A stretch of 64,000 nt of DNA from JAWKIW01 sp046331175 (GTDB taxonomy: Bacteria; Actinomycetota; Acidimicrobiia; Acidimicrobiales; Acidimicrobilacustridaceae). The notes below the pieces were generated by a model. The model did not search any database. It was not told where the DNA came from and saw nothing but the letters and a program-made list of their open reading frames with translations. Location of the stretch: positions 62,001-126,000 of the forward strand of contig JAXLRI010000010.1 of NCBI GenBank assembly GCA_046331175.1, read 5' to 3'. Shown piece after piece: positions 45,544-53,957 of this stretch; the stretch's first letter is position 1, and each line of letters begins with the position of its first letter. A program made the translations under genes and the position numbers.

Positions 45544-45960
45544 TCAGCGGGGCTTGCGGCCCGCCACCCGCGCCGCCAGCAGCAGGATCAGCGGGAGCAG
45601 CGAGAGCCGGACGACCATGGCCCCCACCGGGTTCCAGAGCGGATCGCTCAGCGACAGCCACACCAGCCACACGAACAGCACGTTCAGCGGCAGGACGAAC
45701 CACAGGGGCACGAAGCGCAGGCCGTCCACGAACCGGCGCCAGGGGCTCGGATCGAGGGGTGATCGCCCCCGTCGACCGGGCCGGCCCGGCCGCCCCCCGC
45801 CGGGCAGCGCCCGGCGGTCGTGGTCCGAGGCGATGTGCGAGCGCAGGGCGTCCGCATCGGCGAACGGCTCGCCGCACGCCGGGCACGGAACGGCGGCACG
45901 AGGGGCACGGTCATCGGCCCCGATCGGGTTGCCGAACCAGTCGCGCCCGTCGTCGTCCAC
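45544..45960 (-). CDS. Membrane protein with a canonical C2H2 zinc finger
   Basis: The 138-residue protein has, near the N-terminus, Cys26-x2-Cys29-x12-His42-x4-His47, with Phe and Leu at the usual core positions of a classical C2H2 finger (C-x2-C-x3-F-x5-L-x2-H-x4-H). An Arg/Gly-rich linker leads to two membrane helices (about 82-103 and 112-130). C2H2 fingers are uncommon in bacteria. The finger should face the cytoplasm and could bind protein or nucleic acid. No characterised family recognised. Confidence 0.75.
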   Translation of the reverse strand: MDDDGRDWFGNPIGADDRAPRAAVPCPACGEPFADADALRSHIASDHDRRALPGGGRPGRPGRRGRSPLDPSPWRRFVDGLRFVPLWFVLPLNVLFVWLVWLSLSDPLWNPVGAMVVRLSLLPLILLLAARVAGRKPR

Positions 45961-46086
45961 CGGGCCCGAGGCTACCGAGCCCCGCCCCGGCGGGACCGCT
46001 CCCCACCACCCGTCGAGCGGCCCGACCCGAGGCCGGCCGAGCGACGGACCCCGGCGGGCCGCCGGCGGGCCACCGGCAGGTGCCGG

Positions 46087-46653
46087 TCAGGTGCGCATCG
46101 GGAACCGTGGCCGCAGCGCCGGCTCGATGTCGGCCCGGGCCGGGTTGGCGGCGTCGCGGGCCGACAGGATCGGCTCGGTGACGCCCCAGTCGGCGGCGAT
46201 CTCGGGATCGTCCCAGGCGACGCCCAGCTCGTCGGCGGGGTTGTAGTAGCCGTCGACCAGGTAGGTGATGGTCATGTCGGTGAGGGCGGCGAACCCGTGG
46301 GCGACCCCTGGCGGGATGAAGACGCCGGCGTGGGAGTGCGAGCCGTCGGCCCGGCGGCCGAGGTCGAAGCACTCGGTGGCGCCGGCGGTGGGCGATCCCT
46401 CGCGCAGGTCGTGCAGGACCACCCGGGCGGTCCCGTACGGCACGTACCAGTAGTCGGCCTGGTGCAGGTGGTAGTGCAGGCCGACCACGGCGCCGGCCTG
46501 GCGGTCGCCCCGGTTGCCCTGGATCATCTCGCGACCCTGTGGGAACCAGGCCCGCCGGTAGGTCTCCACGAAGAAGCCCCGCTCGTCGCCGTGCACGACC
46601 GGTTCGACGTGGTAGGCGCCGTGGATCGTGGACGACTCGGTCACCTCGGCCAT
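46087..46653 (-). CDS. rmlC: dTDP-4-dehydrorhamnose 3,5-epimerase-like cupin
   Basis: The 188-residue protein follows the RmlC pattern: HGDERGFFVETYR, a GLHYHLH metal-like/catalytic His region (His60-62), LREGSPTAG and YLVDGYYNPADE. By eye, the position of the conserved active-site lysine (AK-Y in most RmlC) is Asp67 (ADY), so activity may differ from the classical double epimerase. The context (rmlA next, rmlB and rmlD nearby) still supports dTDP-rhamnose synthesis. GAGGTG precedes the ATG. Confidence 0.85.
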   Translation of the reverse strand: MAEVTESSTIHGAYHVEPVVHGDERGFFVETYRRAWFPQGREMIQGNRGDRQAGAVVGLHYHLHQADYWYVPYGTARVVLHDLREGSPTAGATECFDLGRRADGSHSHAGVFIPPGVAHGFAALTDMTITYLVDGYYNPADELGVAWDDPEIAADWGVTEPILSARDAANPARADIEPALRPRFPMRT

Positions 46654-46708
46654 GGAGCACCTCGCAGGTCGCGGCCACCGGCGGGCGGCTCGCTCGGGAC
46701 AGACGCCA

Positions 46709-47815
46709 TCACTCCACCTCGACCCGAGAGTGGTCGCCCAGCATCAGCCGGAGGGCGGCGGGCTTCTGCTCGGATCGCAGCACCTCGACGTCGCGGCCGA
46801 TCAGCGAGTCGGTCACCCGGGGGATGCCCACGATGCGGCTGTTCTCGAGGATGACGGAGTGCTCGACCTCGCTGTCGGAGATCTCGCAGTCGGCGGCGAT
46901 GGACGTGAACGGGCCGATGTAGCTGTTGGTCACCCGGGTCCCGGCCCCGATCACGGCCGGCCCGAGGATCCGCGAGCCGACGACCTCGGCGCCCTCGGCC
47001 AGCACGACCGTGCCGTCGAGGCGGGAGGCGTCGTCGACGACGCCCTTGATGTCGGTGTCGAGCGTCTCGAGCACGAGCCGGTTGCAGTCGAGCAGGGGGT
47101 CCTTCTTGCCGGTGTCGATCCACCAGCCCTCGAGCACCTCGTGGCGCACGCGGTGGCCGTGGTCGATGAGCCACTGGATGGCGTCGGTGATCTCCAGCTC
47201 GCCCCGTGCGGACGGCTCGATGGCGGCGACCGCGTCGTGGATGCGCGGGTCGAAGAGGTACACCCCGACGAGGGCCAGGTTCGACGGAGGGTCGGCCGGC
47301 TTCTCGACGAGGCGCACCACCTCGCCGGCGGCGGTGATCTCGGCCACCCCGAACTGGCGGGGATCGTCGACGCGAGCCAGCAGGATCTGGGCGGCGGGGG
47401 CGACCGACTCCTCGCCGAGCCGGGGTGCCCGGGCGGCCTCCCGTTCGGCCTCGAAGCGCTCGACGAACTCGGTCAGCCCCTGCTCGAGCATGTTGTCGCC
47501 GAGGTACATGACGAAGTCGTCGTCGCCGAGGAACTCGCGGGCGATGAGCACGCAGTGGGCGAGGCCGAGCGGGGCGTCCTGGGGCAGGTAGGTGACCCGG
47601 GCACCGAAGGCCGAGCCGTCGCCGACCGCGGCGCGGATCTCGTCGCCGGTCTCGCCGATGATGATGCCGATGTCGGTGATGCCGGCCGTCACCATGTCCT
47701 CGATCCCGTAGAAGAGGATCGGCTTGTTGGCGATCGGCACCAGCTGCTTGGCGCTCGTGTGGGTGATGGGCCGGAGGCGGGTGCCCGCCCCGCCCGACAA
47801 GATCAGGCCTCTCAC
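46709..47815 (-). CDS. rmlA: Glucose-1-phosphate thymidylyltransferase, long form
   Basis: The 368-residue enzyme has LILSGGAGTRLRPITHT, the product-side VYLFDPRIH and GWWIDTGKK. A C-terminal left-handed beta-helix is present, as in the longer StrD-type enzymes (classic RmlA is ~290 residues). It makes dTDP-glucose. GTG start with a TAGACC box 9 bases upstream. It lies 56 bases before rmlC on the same strand. Confidence 0.9.
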   Translation of the reverse strand: MRGLILSGGAGTRLRPITHTSAKQLVPIANKPILFYGIEDMVTAGITDIGIIIGETGDEIRAAVGDGSAFGARVTYLPQDAPLGLAHCVLIAREFLGDDDFVMYLGDNMLEQGLTEFVERFEAEREAARAPRLGEESVAPAAQILLARVDDPRQFGVAEITAAGEVVRLVEKPADPPSNLALVGVYLFDPRIHDAVAAIEPSARGELEITDAIQWLIDHGHRVRHEVLEGWWIDTGKKDPLLDCNRLVLETLDTDIKGVVDDASRLDGTVVLAEGAEVVGSRILGPAVIGAGTRVTNSYIGPFTSIAADCEISDSEVEHSVILENSRIVGIPRVTDSLIGRDVEVLRSEQKPAALRLMLGDHSRVEVE

Positions 47816-47824
47816 GAACAGGGT

Positions 47825-47830
47825 GGTCTA
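47825..47830 (-). promoter_or_regulatory. Possible -10 box of rmlA
   Basis: Minus-strand TAGACC, then 9 bases, then GTG at 47815. Last base departs from TANNNT. Confidence 0.3.
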
Positions 47831-47875
47831 GCGCAGCCGTCCGCCGTGCGAAAGCGGCGGGCCGTCCGACCCTGC

Positions 47876-49885
47876 TCAGCCGAGGGAGGCGGTCGTCGAC
47901 GACAGGTACAAGAAGCGGTCGGTGCCGGTGACCAGCGCGGCCAGCCGACCGTCGGCCTGCAGCGCGGTGGCGACCGGCAGGGTCGACGCGCCGCCGAGCC
48001 CCACCGGGGTGCCGAACGCGCCGTTGGCTGCGACCTGGCGGAGCTGGTTCGGGGCCCCACCGGCCAGCGTCGGCACGATGACGTTCAGCCGTCCGGAGCG
48101 ATCGGTGATCGCGGTGGGCGTGGCCTGCCACGCGCCGCCGAGGGAGGTCCACGTGCCCACCGACGCGCCGGGCGTGGTCTGGGCGGTGCGCCACAGCGCG
48201 CCGCCGGCACCCAGGGCGAACACCTCGAGCCGTCCGTCGGCGTTGCGGGCCACGGAGACGCCGGGGCTGGTCCACGGACCGCCGAAGTAGCTCCAGCCGG
48301 TCCACCCGGCGTTGGGCGCGGTCTGCCACGTGCTGTAGAGGGCCTTGTCGGTGCCGAGCACGAACATCTGGGCCCGGCCGTCGGCGTTGGTGGCGATCAC
48401 GGGCGTGGTCGTCTCGGGGACCATCCCACCCATCGACTGCCACGGCACCCAGAGGCCACCGGCCCCCCACTGCCACGAGGAGCGCACCGAGCCGTCGGGA
48501 GCGCGGGCGAAGACCTGGAGCCGGCCGTCGGCGTTGATGCCGACGCCGGGCTGGCCCCCCATCGAGCCGTACAGCGGGAAGACGTTGCTCCACGCCGAGC
48601 CGACCGTCGTCTGCCAGGCGTGCCAGAGCCCGCCGTCGACCCCGTTGGCGAACACCTCGAGCCGGCCGTCGGCGTTGCGGGCGACGGCGGGCGTGGCGGC
48701 GTTCGAGAACCCCGACCCCAGGGCCGTCCACGGCCCCCACGTGCCGTTCGGCGTCGCCTGCGCGGCGCGGTACAGCAGGCCGTTCCAGCTCACGGCGAAC
48801 GCCTCGAGCCGGCCGTCGAGGTTGGCGGCCACGACCGCCTGCCCGAAGGTGGCGAAGCCGAGGCCGGTCCACGGCGTCCACGGCGACGACGTGACGCCAC
48901 AGGCCCCGCGGGTCGTGGTGCGGTCGCAGAGCGTGTCGCTGAGCTCCCAGGCGAGGCTGGTCCGGGCGTCGGAGGTGATGGGCTTGGACGCGCGGATGGT
49001 GTTGCCGTAGCCGGTGTCGGCCCGCAGCCAGTAGCGGTACTCCTTGCCGTTGGCCTCGAACACGTAGAACGGCGCCGTCAGGGGCGCCGGGCCGTAGCCG
49101 GGCACCGTCCAGCTGCTGAGCCCCTGGGCCTTGGCCGGGTCGACGTAGCCGCACAGCACCGTGCCGATGCCCGACACCTCGCAGCTGCGCCACGACATGC
49201 CGCCCTCCCGAGCGATGGCGCTGTCGGAGCCGATCACCAGGGCACCGTTCTGGTACAGGGCGTTGAAGACGTTCTCGCAGCGGCTGGTGGTGGTGCAGTA
49301 GTACCAGGCCCCCCACGCGTAGGCCCGCTTGCCGGCCTTGGTGCTCGACGTGGATGCGCAGTAGCGGCTCGCCATCAGACCGGCGGCGGTGCTGGCCGCG
49401 GAGTACGTCGAGATGGCGGTGGCCGCGCTCAGGTTCCACCCGCCCGCCGAGTCGAACTGCCACATGCCGACGCCCGGGTGGAAGAACGCCTTGTCGGCCG
49501 AGCCGGGCGAGCTGAAGGCGTAGAGGCGGCTCTGGGTGTCGTAGCGGCTCAGCGTCATCGGCGACGGCGCCACCGACCCCGACGCACCGGTCTCGGTGTA
49601 GGTCGGCACGATGATCATCGCCGCCAGCTCGTCGCGCGTGAGGTCCTTGCACTTCTTCTGGTCGGCCCAGTACAGGACGTCGGCCAGCGGACCGGACCCC
49701 TGGGTGTAGGCCGGCGTCTGGGCGGCGGCCACCGGGGAGCCGGCGTCGCCGCCGGCCACCGGCACGATGCCCACCAGCAGGACCACGACCGCGGCCACCA
49801 CCAGGGTCGGCACGACGGCGCGGCGTCGGCGTGACGGGGGACGGGAGACCGGGCGGCGTCCCAGGCGGGCGTCCGGTCCGCTCAT
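47876..49885 (-). CDS. Secreted protein with a seven-bladed PLL/tectonin-like beta-propeller
   Basis: The 669-residue protein has an Arg-rich start and a signal segment (24-42). Residues ~55-320 form a cysteine-containing domain with GVGMWQFDSAGGWNLS and WGAWYYC, which could be muralytic or adhesive but matches nothing I can name. Residues ~335-669 hold seven repeats of 47-49 residues marked by (N/D)GR or SGR at 357, 406, 453, 502, 550, 597 and 645, with WxxW and LGG elements. This is the pattern of PLL-like/tectonin sugar-binding propellers. The ATG overlaps the end of the lipoprotein gene (ATGA), so the two are likely partners at the cell surface. Confidence 0.83.
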   Translation of the reverse strand: MSGPDARLGRRPVSRPPSRRRRAVVPTLVVAAVVVLLVGIVPVAGGDAGSPVAAAQTPAYTQGSGPLADVLYWADQKKCKDLTRDELAAMIIVPTYTETGASGSVAPSPMTLSRYDTQSRLYAFSSPGSADKAFFHPGVGMWQFDSAGGWNLSAATAISTYSAASTAAGLMASRYCASTSSTKAGKRAYAWGAWYYCTTTSRCENVFNALYQNGALVIGSDSAIAREGGMSWRSCEVSGIGTVLCGYVDPAKAQGLSSWTVPGYGPAPLTAPFYVFEANGKEYRYWLRADTGYGNTIRASKPITSDARTSLAWELSDTLCDRTTTRGACGVTSSPWTPWTGLGFATFGQAVVAANLDGRLEAFAVSWNGLLYRAAQATPNGTWGPWTALGSGFSNAATPAVARNADGRLEVFANGVDGGLWHAWQTTVGSAWSNVFPLYGSMGGQPGVGINADGRLQVFARAPDGSVRSSWQWGAGGLWVPWQSMGGMVPETTTPVIATNADGRAQMFVLGTDKALYSTWQTAPNAGWTGWSYFGGPWTSPGVSVARNADGRLEVFALGAGGALWRTAQTTPGASVGTWTSLGGAWQATPTAITDRSGRLNVIVPTLAGGAPNQLRQVAANGAFGTPVGLGGASTLPVATALQADGRLAALVTGTDRFLYLSSTTASLG

Positions 49886-50997
49886 CGTCCCGCCGCCCAC
49901 AGCATCGGCGTCAGGGAGGCCACCTGGGCCGAGGTGGCGGGGTCGGTGACCTCGACGAGGAAGTCGGCCGCCTCGCCGGGGCCGACCGCGGCGACGGGTG
50001 CGCCGTCGGGCCCCGACACCGGGCTGGAGGCGACCGCGACCACCCGGCCGCCGGCGTCCAGCCAGGCCAGGGTGACGGTCGGTCGACCGGCCGGGCTCGA
50101 GCCGACGCCGGCCACGGAGCCGAACACGAGGTGGGGCAGCGGGCCGGTCGCCGGATCCTGGTGGAGGTACATGTCGACCCGGCGGCCCGCGTCGGTGGGT
50201 CGGGTCCAGTAGGTGGCCAGCTGGAGGTCGCGGGTGCCGGTGGGAGCGCCCGCCACGGCGTCGATGCCCCACTGGACGCGCGCCACCGACGAGGCCGGGG
50301 TGGTGGCGGCGAGCGTGAACGGCACCGGCTCGCCAGGCCGGACCGGGGCCACCGGGCTGTCGGCGCTCACCCGCTCGAGCACCCCGCCGTCGGCCCCGAC
50401 GAGGGTCGCCGTGACCCGGACGCCGGCCACCGTGTCGGCCCGCTCCGAGCGGGCCAGGCCGCTCGCCCGCCAGGGCCCGGCGGTGGTGACGGTGATGGTC
50501 GGCTCGAGCAGGGCCAGCGACCCGCGCCGCAGGTCGGTCGTGTACTGGGGGCCGACGAAGCCGGCGAGGGTGCGCCAGTCGTCGACGCTGTCACCCGAGG
50601 CGGTGGCGTCGGCCTGGGCGGCGGTGGAGGAGCAGAGGGCCTGGTCGGGGCCGACCTTCGTGCACCCCCGGGCGTCGTAGCGATCGGCCTCTCGGCGCTG
50701 CGCCGGCGGCAGCGTCGGCAGCGGTCCGGACGCGCTGGCCGGACCACCCGCAGGAGCCGCCGGCGCGGTGGTGGAGGTGGCGGTCGGTCCGGCGATGGCG
50801 GCCGGTCCGCCAGGTGCGCCCGGTCCGGCCGTCCCGGCCGGAGCAGGACCGATCGCACCGCCGGCGGGACCGCCGGCGGCCACGCCCTGACCGGCCGGGC
50901 TCGAGCCGCAGGCAGCCAGAGCCAGCAGCGAGAGGGCCGTGGCGGCGAGGGCTGCGGGACGACGGGTCCGTCGCGTGGCTCGGATGGGTGGACTCAC
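49882..50997 (-). CDS. Surface lipoprotein of unknown function
   Basis: The 371-residue product has a signal peptide with lipobox LAAC (Cys30), then a Gly/Ala/Pro-rich linker of ~75 residues and a domain with two cysteines in GCTKVGPDQALCSS. The C-terminal half is beta-rich with alternating Val/Thr strands. GTG at 50997 was chosen so that the signal peptide begins at the N-terminus; an AGGGGG element precedes it. A TAACCT box at 51110-51115 could be the promoter. It is coupled to the propeller gene. Confidence 0.75.
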   Translation of the reverse strand: MSPPIRATRRTRRPAALAATALSLLALAACGSSPAGQGVAAGGPAGGAIGPAPAGTAGPGAPGGPAAIAGPTATSTTAPAAPAGGPASASGPLPTLPPAQRREADRYDARGCTKVGPDQALCSSTAAQADATASGDSVDDWRTLAGFVGPQYTTDLRRGSLALLEPTITVTTAGPWRASGLARSERADTVAGVRVTATLVGADGGVLERVSADSPVAPVRPGEPVPFTLAATTPASSVARVQWGIDAVAGAPTGTRDLQLATYWTRPTDAGRRVDMYLHQDPATGPLPHLVFGSVAGVGSSPAGRPTVTLAWLDAGGRVVAVASSPVSGPDGAPVAAVGPGEAADFLVEVTDPATSAQVASLTPMLWAAGR

Positions 50998-51193
50998 GGG
51001 AAACCCCCTGGGCGCGACCGACGCGGCCGCGTCTCGACTGCTCGCTGGCCCCTCGTCAGCGCACGCCGCACCCGTCCAGGTCGCGTCGTGGCCCATCCGC
51101 AGGTCCGAGAGGTTAACGGCTGGTCGATGAGAAGAGGCGGAGCCCGAACGGGGGTTCGCCGGCCCGCCGACCGTCGATGCGACCGGGCGGTGG

Positions 51194-52465
51194 CTACTGG
51201 ATCGGCAGCTCGGCGGCCGCCTCGGCCAGCCCCACCTCGTGGGCCCGGGCGTGGTGCCGGTGGCGCTCGGCCAGCATGAGCGCCATCCAGCCGAAGGCGA
51301 AGGCGCTGGCGGCCAGCAGCCCGAGCTCGACCCGCAGGAAGAGGTCGGGCCCGGCCACGGCCGTCACGACCACGAACACCCCGAGCGCCAGGACCCAGCC
51401 GGCGGCCATGCGGCTGTGGCCGTTGAGGGCGATCAGCGCCTGGTCGATGCAGATCGTCGCCATGATCAGGATGAAGGCGGCGGCCAGGAGGCCGATGTCG
51501 CGCGAGCTGAGCGTCGTGGACGAGCCGAACACCACCGAGATGAAGGCGGGTCCCACGGCGGCGGCCGCGATCGTCGTGATCACCCCGACGCCGAGGATGG
51601 CGAACACCAGGTTGCGCAGGGACCGCAGGAACTCGTCGAAGGCCCCGGTGCCGGCCAGGTGGGACAGCTTCGGCAGCAGCGAAGCCAACACCGCCTGGAA
51701 CAAGAAGAGCGGGATGCGGGCCGTCTGCAGGCCGTTCAGGAAGACGCCGGCGGCCGCCTCCTGGTCGGGGGTCGACAGGATGCCGACGGCGATGGTCCCG
51801 CCCTGGATCAGCAGCGACAGGGCGATCGTGCCGGCCAGGAGCCACCCGAGGGCCTTGGTGAGCTCGCCCCAGGCGGCCGGCGGCCCGTCGGCGAGGATCT
51901 CGTCGTGGCGCTGGCCGGCGAGGGCGGCAGCGACCCCGAGGAACGGCGCCAGCGCCAGCACCATGCCGAAGGCGCCGGCGGTGGTCAGCCCCAGCCAGGC
52001 CAGACCGGCGGCGAACACCACGCGGGCGATCCCGTCGACGCTGAAGAAGGCCGAGTAGCGCACGAACCGGCCGTGCGACGACAGCGTCCCCCGGGCCAGG
52101 TGCCCGACGCAGAAGCCGAGGAGGCCGACCACGAACGCCACGGTGAGCGTGCCGTCGCCGGACAGCCAGCGATCGAGGAACAGGGCGTGGGTCACGAGCG
52201 CCAGGAGGCACACGGTGGCCGCGAACCCGAGGCCGATCGTGATCGCCCGGCGGATCACCGGGCCGGGCCCGTCACCGTTGGCCAGCCGGTGGGAGACGGC
52301 CCGGGCCACCTCCTGCTCGAGCGGCTGCATGATCCCGTTGCCGACGGCGAACATCAGGCCCCACAGGACGCTGAGCTGGCTGTAGGCGCCGGGCGACAGC
52401 GACCTCGACGCCACCCCGAAGAACACGTACGTCGCGACCCCGGAGATGGCGAGGCCGACCGCCAC
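51194..52465 (-). CDS. Polysaccharide flippase-like membrane protein (Wzx/MATE type)
   Basis: The 423-residue protein has about 12 helices and begins VGLAISGVATYVFFGVASRSL, like the first helix of Wzx/MurJ-type lipid-linked glycan flippases. Such proteins move undecaprenyl-linked repeat units outward. The GTG at 52465 is the first standard start, but ~30 upstream codons in frame (PLDRLRAKNPLPEG) look coding-like and contain no ATG, GTG or TTG. A TAGGCT box lies near 52562, so a nonstandard start is possible. Confidence 0.78.
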   Translation of the reverse strand: MAVGLAISGVATYVFFGVASRSLSPGAYSQLSVLWGLMFAVGNGIMQPLEQEVARAVSHRLANGDGPGPVIRRAITIGLGFAATVCLLALVTHALFLDRWLSGDGTLTVAFVVGLLGFCVGHLARGTLSSHGRFVRYSAFFSVDGIARVVFAAGLAWLGLTTAGAFGMVLALAPFLGVAAALAGQRHDEILADGPPAAWGELTKALGWLLAGTIALSLLIQGGTIAVGILSTPDQEAAAGVFLNGLQTARIPLFLFQAVLASLLPKLSHLAGTGAFDEFLRSLRNLVFAILGVGVITTIAAAAVGPAFISVVFGSSTTLSSRDIGLLAAAFILIMATICIDQALIALNGHSRMAAGWVLALGVFVVVTAVAGPDLFLRVELGLLAASAFAFGWMALMLAERHRHHARAHEVGLAEAAAELPIQ

Positions 52466-52638
52466 CGAGAGCGCGCCCTCGGGCAGCGGGTTCTTGGCGC
52501 GCAGGCGGTCGAGTGGCGACGAGATGGCGGGGCTCCGGCGACGGCGTTCGGGGCGCCGAGCCTAGGTCGCGCCGGTGCCCCGACCTTGCATCCGGTCGCC
52601 GGCGCCGGGCCGAGCGGCCCGGCGATCCCCGACCGCCC

Positions 52639-53820
52639 TCACGCCCCGGCCGGCGCCTGCAGCGGGTGTGGTGAGCAGAGCTCGTCGTACTCGGCGATGA
52701 CCAGCTGGGCGGGGTCGACCGAGCAGGCCGGGCAGGCCGGATCGCGGTTGATCTTGTACGTGCGGAACGACTGCTCGAGCGCGTCGTAGGCGAGCAGCCG
52801 ACCCGACAGGGAGTCGCCGAGGTCGAGGATCTGCTTGATGGCCTCGAGCGCCTGGATGGACCCGATGATGCCGGGCAGCACGCCGAGCACCCCGGCCTCC
52901 GAGCACGACGGCGCCAGCTCGGGCGGCGGGGGCTCGGGGAGGAAGCAGCGGTAGCAGGGCCCGTCGTGCGGCTTGAACACCGTCACCTGGCCCTCGAAGC
53001 GGAAGATCGAGCCGTGCACCACGGTGGTGCCGGTCTTCAGCGAGGCGTCGTTGAGCAGGTAGCGGCTCGGGAAGTTGTCGGCGCCGTCGACCACGAGGTC
53101 GTACTCGGAGAGCAGCTCGACGACGTTGTCGGCGCCGAGGCGGGTGTCGTAGGCGACGACGTTCACGTCGGGGTTGAGCAGGGTGAGCGTCTTCTTGGCC
53201 GAGTCGACCTTGCGCTCGCCGATGCGGTCGACGTTGTGCAGGATCTGGCGCTGCAGGTTGGAGTCGTCCACGACGTCCATGTCGATGATGCCGATGGTGC
53301 CCACCCCGGCGGCCGCCAGGTACAGCGCCGCCGGCGAGCCCAGGCCACCGGCGCCCAGCAGGAGCACCTTGGCGTCGAGCAGCTTCAGCTGGCCCTCCTC
53401 ACCGACCTCGGGGAGCAGGAGGTGGCGCTGGTAGCGGTTGCGCTGCTCGGGGGTGAGGGTGCGCGGTGCGCGCCACTCGCGCCCCTCGTCCTTCCACCGG
53501 TTGAAGCCGCCGATGACCGACACCACGTCGGTGTAGCCCAGCTCGCCGAGGGTCTTGGCGGCGAAGGCGGAGCGGACCCCGCCGGCGCAGAAGACGATGA
53601 GCGGGGTGTCGTGGTCGGGCACCCGGCCCTCGATGTTGGACTCGAGGTGGCCGCGGGCGATGTGCAGCGAGCCGGGGATCGCGCCCTGCTCGTACTCGTC
53701 GGGCTCGCGGACGTCGAGCACGACCGCGCCGGACGCGGCGCGCGCCTCGTCGGCCTCGGCGGTGGTGATCTCGCGGATCTCGGCCTTGGTGCTGGCCAGC
53801 AGGTCGCGGAAGGTGGCCAT
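52639..53820 (-). CDS. moeB: Rhodanese-ThiF/MoeB fusion, sulfur-carrier adenylyltransferase
   Basis: The 393-residue protein has an N-terminal rhodanese domain (residues ~15-115, VFCAGGVRSAFAA with the persulfide Cys) and an E1-like domain (VLLLGAGGLGSPAALYL, DADN-like VVDGADNFPSRYL, and zinc pairs CYRC and CPAC). It adenylates the C-terminal glycine of a small sulfur carrier (MoaD/ThiS/CysO type) and can thiolate it. The domain order is the reverse of MoeZ, in which the rhodanese is C-terminal. AGGACG precedes the ATG. Confidence 0.9.
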   Translation of the reverse strand: MATFRDLLASTKAEIREITTAEADEARAASGAVVLDVREPDEYEQGAIPGSLHIARGHLESNIEGRVPDHDTPLIVFCAGGVRSAFAAKTLGELGYTDVVSVIGGFNRWKDEGREWRAPRTLTPEQRNRYQRHLLLPEVGEEGQLKLLDAKVLLLGAGGLGSPAALYLAAAGVGTIGIIDMDVVDDSNLQRQILHNVDRIGERKVDSAKKTLTLLNPDVNVVAYDTRLGADNVVELLSEYDLVVDGADNFPSRYLLNDASLKTGTTVVHGSIFRFEGQVTVFKPHDGPCYRCFLPEPPPPELAPSCSEAGVLGVLPGIIGSIQALEAIKQILDLGDSLSGRLLAYDALEQSFRTYKINRDPACPACSVDPAQLVIAEYDELCSPHPLQAPAGA

Positions 53821-53885
53821 GGCGGCACGTCCTGGGGTCGGCGGCGCCTCGGGCGGGCGCCGGCGGGTGGTGTTCCGAGGAGAAA

Positions 53886-53891
53886 ACCCTA
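53886..53891 (-). promoter_or_regulatory. Probable promoter -10 box of moeB
   Basis: Minus-strand TAGGGT, with TTGGGG 18 bases upstream as a possible -35, and a ~60-base leader ending in AGGACG. Confidence 0.4.
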
Positions 53892-53957
53892 CTCAGAGGG
53901 TCGCCTATTCCCCAAGGCCGTCGCCGCGGTCGCCGGTGGCCGGGTCGCGCCCGTGCG

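Noticed and set aside
46628..49834. Open frame of 1068 codons on the plus strand
   Set aside because: Antisense to rmlA and the propeller gene; the apparent periodicity mirrors the propeller repeats.
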